Part shown: in pieces, positions 58,896 through 64,000 of the stretch
Position numbering within the stretch: position 1 is the first letter of the stretch
How the letters are laid out: each line of letters starts with the position of its first letter
The notes under the pieces: generated by a model
The model's database searches: none
What the model saw: only the letters and a program-made list of their open reading frames with translations
What the model was told of the DNA's origin: nothing
From: Edolisoma coerulescens
Taxonomy: Eukaryota > Chordata > Aves > Passeriformes > Campephagidae
Assembly (NCBI GenBank): GCA_013397115.1
Contig: VWZW01004141.1
Location: 744,001 to 808,000, forward strand
Reading direction: 5' to 3'
DNA length: 64,000 bases
Position numbers and translations under genes: made by a program

Positions 58896-61592
58896 TAAAA
58901 AAAGCCAACCCTGGAACCTGAGATAAGGAAGCACTGAGAAAAACAGCAACCACAAGTTCTCATGGGATGAGGCCTGGCTGACGCTGGAGCAAGAAATACA
59001 TGAAAGAAACAAGTGAACCGCACCCATGAAGTGACAGCTTCTGTTCAGTGATAAAGACCCAGATAGGCTCTTGCAAGCTGGGTCTCTGCCTTGGCTATTT
59101 ACACCATACAAATAGGAAAACCTACTAATATATATAAACAAGAATTCCGGAGTCAAATGGATTATCTATTTAATTCTCTGTATAGATTTTTAAAAATGGC
59201 ATACCAAGCACATTCTGTAAAAAAAAGTCTGAACTGTGATGAAACCAGTTTCTGACTGAAGGCTAATAAGCACAGTAGTGCAAGATTATGGACACAGTTA
59301 AAATACACTAAAAATTCTAGTGTATCTCTGCCCCACCAGTACTTTTGGCAGTAAGACAAAAAGGTCTTGCCACCTCAAGTTTATATCAATTTAACACAGA
59401 CAAAAAAACCAAGCACTGTACATCCTTGGTAAGCAGTAACAGAGCAAAAAATGATGGTGGGGATAAATGATGAATTCTGATTCAACCTGAAACCAAAGCC
59501 AGGTTAGTTCCATTAACTTTTGTGTTCTCTTTTCATTGTACCTGTGCTCCTTTAGAACTTCTCTTCATTACCCCCTTGAAATTAAGCCACTTCCCTAATG
59601 GGCTTCCTGGAAGCCTACAAAAGTAAGTGAATAATACAGTTCAACACATCTCTAATCTATGCTGTTCCTCAAACCGATGCACTGGGGTTCTCTAGACAAC
59701 CAAAGCACAAATCAAACTCTTATTTGGGATTGATTTCCCTTACCATTTCAACATCACCAAGTCTGTGATTAAAACGTGCTGACCTCACTTTATCCCACCA
59801 AGTCTTGCAAACACAGCTGTGCAGGGCTCCTCATCAGGCCATACACACCTCCCATGGCTCTAAGGACTAAATGATTCCATGTAAATGAAGTTGTGTTATC
59901 AGTAAGTTTTTATTCCTAGAAAGATTCCTGTAGACCCACATGAGCCTATTGATGTCTGGTGGAGTTGAAAGCAAGCTGAACTTAGCTGGAGAGTCCTTAA
60001 AAGACTGTGATGAAAGGAGCTGACTTGGATTAGGCATTGGGAGGGATGGGTCACGCTGCTTTGTTCCTACACTAACGACTGAACACAGGACACACCTACT
60101 CTTTCATCTCTCCAGAGACAGGTGTTGACACTCTGCATCCGGCCCTGCTCCCACACGCTTTCTTCTGCTGAACCACCTGACCGTCCACATACGAACCTCT
60201 CAGTCATGCCCTGATTTCTGTTTTCAATGTGTATGAGGTTGTTGTGGTAAGACTGAACTGCACTTGAGCTTCATGGGCTTGCTCTGCCCTGTGCAGGGGG
60301 CAGGTGGATTGAGCAGAGCCCTGCACTTCCGTGCCCATGTTTCATGGGAGAGAGCAGGAGAGCTCTTCCCCATCTGGCACAAGATGTCCATCCATGCAAC
60401 CACAAAAAAAGTGCACAAGAAGTGAGGTTCAGTCTTAAGAGAGTGGAGAAACCGAAGAAAAAAAATCAAACAAAAATAAACCCAGATCTGTTTAGATCCA
60501 GTTCTAGGCACTGAGGCTTGCTGGACATCACAATCAGATCTTTCTTTGGATGTGGCTAGGTACACTGCTGCTCCTGCCTCCAGAAAAACTCAACTCAGGA
60601 GTTAGAGATTTTGGAGATCTACCTTTAACAGCCCCATATTTTTGCTGGATAATGCAGTAAAATTAGAGCTTTGACTATCTTGTAGGGTGAAACAATAAAA
60701 CAAGACAGGATTTGAAGACAGGCCCTTACAGTACAAAAAAAAAAAAGGTAGTGTAACTAGAAGGCATGGTCCAAAAAATAATGAAAACTGCAAGATGAAC
60801 AGAATTGCAAGGATGACATGATTTAGAATGTAGATTAATGCCTTCTAAACAGGACAGGATTGAAAGTCAATACTTCAATTTATTGATTTTGGCAATGATC
60901 CTTATTTCTTACATCTTTCAGCAGTATGAATGAAACACTGTAGGATGCTACTGATGAAAAACAGACTTCATGTTTGTAACTTGAAAACTATTAAAAATAA
61001 TGTAAGCAAATTGAGATGAAGGCAACAACATGCTCTACACACTGTTCACCAAGGAAAGTTTCAAGCTCAGAAACTAAGGAAAACCATGAACCACAAATAC
61101 TATTTACAACAGATCTGCTTTTAAACAAGGTAAAGCAAAGATAGAAATGTGACCTCCAGTCACACCTTTAAAGTTCAAACTGTAAAGAACACTATCATTT
61201 TTCCTTCACTTTATGCTATATACAAATTTTTCAAATGTTTGCTCTTTAAAGACCAAATTGGCAAAAATAAGCTACTTTTACAAACACATATGATGTATGC
61301 TTAAAAATTAATAAGTTTAATTCTGCAATATGTATTGTATGGATGGCTCAACCATGGTATTGTCCTCATGCAATGTCTGATATTAATTCTAATCTCAGAC
61401 TGCTCTCTACTGGTAATAAATTATGTTAAAACTCATTAAATATCTGCAATTCCAGAGACATATAAAGAACTGCAGTTGTCACATATTCTATCTTCGAATT
61501 GATGCAGGAATGGAGGGGCATGAGAAGGCAACATGAATCTGAAATGAAGAGTAAAATGCACATGTTTAAGCCAAAAGCTCTTTATTGCCTCA
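58896..61592. other. AT-rich non-coding stretch
   Basis: No gene or repeat family is recognised. A 12-base A run lies at 60735-60746. A second, weaker CTCF-like core (CAGGGGGCAG) lies at 60294-60303 but lacks the flanking match. A minus-strand AATAAA lies at about 61579-61584. Confidence 0.55.
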
Positions 61593-62129
61593 TCATGCCC
61601 TTAATCCTGGTCCCACAGAACTTGGAACCAACACACGCAGATGTCCCAGACCATTTAGTAGGGGCTTGGCCCTTAGAACATAAATAATTCTTTCTGCACT
61701 CATGCAGGATGGGACTCGCAACAGGGAAACCTTGCAGGCTGCAAGTAGAGAACAGGGACAATTTGGTCCTTGTGCTACTTCAGCTTTCCTTGAGTGCCAA
61801 AGATGTCTTTGTGATAACTTTGTTACAACTACTGGGTGCAAAGTAATTAATTGTTTTCTTCTTACAATTTCATACCTTAACAAATTGTCCCATAACACTG
61901 GGAGGCACCAATCTAAACCTGCAACATAGGCTAAGTACCCCATACTGCAGCACTGCCATTTCCCTATGCCATACATATTATGTTTCATAACAACAGTAAA
62001 ATACACAGTCTGATCTTGCATCTTTAAGGTAGTGAAACTCCTTTTAAGACCTCTGTGAGGTGCACAGGCACTGAACCTCAGGGAGAGAAAACTGGACACT
62101 GTGGTTTGTTTTTCTTTACAAGCAGTCAA
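61593..62129 (-). other. 178-codon minus-strand open frame, probably not a gene
   Basis: This is the longest frame on the minus strand. The translation starts MTACKEKQTTVSSF and shows no domain, transmembrane segment or repeat that I can recognise. No matching splice signals or promoter were seen. A minus-strand AATAAA just beyond the stop (about 61584-61579) would suit a 3' end, but such hexamers are frequent. Its length is about what chance gives once in a window this size. Confidence 0.08.
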
Positions 62130-63334
62130 ACTTCAGGCCGTGCTGAGGTCCCAGCTTTGAACCTCACCAGTTCCTGAGGCAAGAGCTCTTGACAGACCAG
62201 GCACAAATGCCAGCTGCTCTGGTTCTCATTTTCTCAGACCAGCCTCCCAGAAAAAAACCCCAAACTCACAAACCAAAACAAACCCCAATTGCTATTGTGA
62301 GACAAGTTGAAGTCCTTTCCCTTTGTCTCTCCTTTCCACTTACTCTTCAGAGTTTGACCCTATCTCCCTGTCCCTCTTTCAAACATCTTTTTTTTTCCTG
62401 GCACAGATTTACATGGGAAGGGAAAGAAGTTAATGCCAGGGATTACTCACCCTGTTCAGGGCAGCATGTGAGAGCATTGGCCCAGATACCTCTGCTGCTC
62501 CTCTTTGTGTCCTGTGCCACCTGTTGCTTATTTTCTTTTCCACATCTTCTTCAATAACTTCCCAGACTTAACACTGCTCTTGACAGAGTCATAACTTACC
62601 TTCTGTATTGTGGTTCCACCCACCTCCCCCATCCCCAATTTTTTTTTGCTAGGATGGTTCATTAACCAATTCTTAACATTGGTACATGCACTATATTTTG
62701 TTTTGTTCATCCTTAAAGCCTGAATCTATTGCAGTCATTAAGAGAAACTGAAATCTAGGATTGGAAACAAAATCTAAAAATCTAATAAAAGAAAAAGCAA
62801 ATATAGCACGTCAAAAAATAAAGTTCTACACAATCTGGGGCGTAATGGAAGTAATGATCTGTTGCCACCCTCTGTGTCAAATTATTCAAGTGTGTTAATT
62901 GTTTGCAAACATATGGAACACATGAAAAAAACTATTGTAGATTTGGAGAGTTCAAAAGTATCTCTCATACCGGGATCTTGCTTCCATTGAATTGAATTGG
63001 ACTCAATTAATTTCATAGTCTAGCAAGAATGTTAATGAACAAAATCTGAGTTGCTCCATGACTTTAGTATAATTTAGACAGTGCCTGGGACCTTCTAAAC
63101 CTATGAAGGCCTCCCTCCAAACAGCACAGCATTGCATGTCACAACCCTTTCCAGCAATACTGTTTGGAGGATGATCCCAAAGTAGCCTCCTACAGCTGGC
63201 AGTCTCCAGAGCTATGCTGCAGGACCCCTTGGGCCATGGACCAAGACCCCACACTGGGACTCTTGTCCATGTTCAGGGGCTCAAAGTCAAGGCAAGATCC
63301 TACTACAGACCTGAAATGCACCTCCTAAAAGGGA
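62130..63334. other. non-coding stretch with an A/C-rich tract
   Basis: An A/C-rich tract lies at 62251-62290. Two good minus-strand donors (CAGAAG|GTAAGT near 62600 and ACAGG|GTGAGT near 62450) lack convincing acceptors. No gene called. Confidence 0.5.
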
Positions 63335-63675
63335 AATCATGGAATTATAGAAAAGCTTGTGTTGGAAGGGACCTTGAAGATCACCTTGTTCCAACCCTCT
63401 TGCTCTGGACACCTTCCACCACCCCAGGTTGCTCAGAGCTCCATCCAGGCTGGCCTTGAACACTTCCAGGGATGGGGCATCCACAGCTTCTCTGGGCAAG
63501 CTGTGCCAGGGCCTCATCACCCTCACAGAAAATACTTTTTTCTTAATATCCAATCTAAACCTACTCTCTGTTCAGTGTGAAGCTGTTCCCCCTTGTCCTG
63601 TTGCTTCATGCTTTGTAAATAGTCCCTCTCCATCTTTCTTGTAGTCTGTCTTCAGGTACTGGGAGGCTACAATTC
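63335..63675 (-). mobile_element. CR1 LINE fragment, minus strand
   Basis: About 340 bases match the reverse complement of a bird CR1 3' end: an eroded terminal motif (AATCATGGAATTATAG), then 'ttggaagggaccttgaag', 'ccaggctggccttgaacac', 'ttccagggatggggcatcca', 'ctaatatccaatctaaacc'-type sequence and 'ccccttgtcctg'. It is 5'-truncated and non-coding. Frames at 63214-63644 and 63287-63553 are readings of the repeat. Confidence 0.95.
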
Positions 63676-63927
63676 ATGTTTCTGGCCACTGAATTTCAGA
63701 GGATGGATATACAGCAGCTATCACCCTGCCACAGCAGCTTGTCCCAAAACCTTTCCTCTAGTGTCAATGTGGGAAATTGATGGTTATTTCAAATTTCATA
63801 GACAATGCAACATTATTTACTGAGCTGCTGAGGAAACACGGCAGTGTAGGACATTCATCTCAGCACTGAGTTACACAGCAACCTATCACAATTGCAATGA
63901 AAAAGAATGCACAGATGAAAAGATTTA
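63676..63927. other. non-coding spacer
   Basis: Unique-looking sequence with no recognised feature. Confidence 0.6.
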
Positions 63928-63999
63928 AAAACTAAAAAAACCCTCAAAATAAAACCAACCAAACAACAAAAAAAACCCAAACCAGAACCAAAAAACCCG
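63928..63999. repeat. A/C-rich low-complexity tract at the window edge
   Basis: Almost only A and C on the plus strand, in irregular blocks such as AAAACCAACCAAACAAC. The complementary strand is G/T-rich with several GG and GGG runs. The tract probably continues beyond the window. Confidence 0.85.
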
Positions 64000-64000
64000 C

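Noticed and set aside
60294..60303. Second CTCF-like core CAGGGGGCAG
   Set aside because: The flanking positions of the motif do not match well enough.
61593..62129. 178-codon minus-strand open frame as a new gene
   Set aside because: Length is within chance expectation, and no family, splice signal or promoter was seen.
63214..63644. Overlapping plus and minus frames of 70-90 codons
   Set aside because: Mostly inside a CR1 fragment.
1..64000. Endogenous retrovirus, LTR pair, DNA transposon, CRISPR array or tRNA gene
   Set aside because: I looked for paired LTR-like ends, retroviral protein motifs, inverted terminal repeats with a transposase, regularly spaced direct repeats and tRNA T-loop motifs. 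None was convincing by eye. A RepeatMasker and tRNAscan run would settle this.

Overview
The window looks like a piece of a bird nuclear genome, probably an intergenic gene desert or the inside of a very long intron. The main support is four truncated CR1-type LINE copies with the 3' end typical of avian CR1 (2283-2456, 26022-26265, 42316-42935, 63335-63675). Repeat density is otherwise low, the base composition is AT-rich with little CpG, and there are no primate or rodent style Alu/B1/L1 elements. CR1 also occurs in crocodilians and turtles, so 'bird' is likely rather than proven. No species call is possible.

I recognise no protein-coding gene, tRNA, rRNA, known microRNA, CRISPR array or intact transposon. 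The longest open frames (192 codons at 57413-57991 on +, 178 codons at 61593-62129 on -) are about what chance gives. With 3 of 64 codons being stops, roughly one stop-to-stop frame of that length is expected in six frames of 64 kb. Several stretches do have strong splice-site signals around open, coding-like sequence. I list the best as low-confidence exon candidates: + strand 4416-4718, 6505-6665, 11525-11562, 35048-35096, 36640-36701, 47866-47928 and 57131-57194; - strand 8809-8933 and 55160-55198. None matches a protein I can name, and chance pairs of good splice sites are expected in this much DNA.

Layout. 1-2.5 kb: two GC-rich patches, one with an Sp1-type GC box, then a CR1 tail. 2.5-11.5 kb: AT-rich DNA with two candidate terminal exons, a minus-strand candidate and a T-box-like palindrome near 6.8 kb. 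11.5-22 kb: a candidate micro-exon, very AT-rich DNA, and two blocks at 18.2-19.3 kb that read like conserved regulatory elements. 22-36 kb: a patch of overlapping open frames, a CR1 copy and more regulatory-looking blocks, including a CpG-containing hairpin at 28.75 kb. 36-48 kb: two candidate exons, a CTCF-like site at 40.78 kb, the longest CR1 copy, a perfect 21-bp palindrome at 45.3 kb and a CpG-retaining block at 46.9-47.5 kb. 52.3-52.6 kb: the most CpG-rich segment, containing a 55-bp tandem duplication. 57-58 kb: a long pyrimidine tract, a candidate last exon and a downstream AATAAA, which could together be the end of a gene. 58-64 kb: AT-rich DNA, another regulatory-looking block, a CR1 copy and an A/C-rich tract at the edge.

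If any of this is functional, the most economical reading is a regulatory landscape (enhancers, one insulator-like site, a small CpG island) around a gene lying mostly outside the window. I found no evidence for a new biological system.
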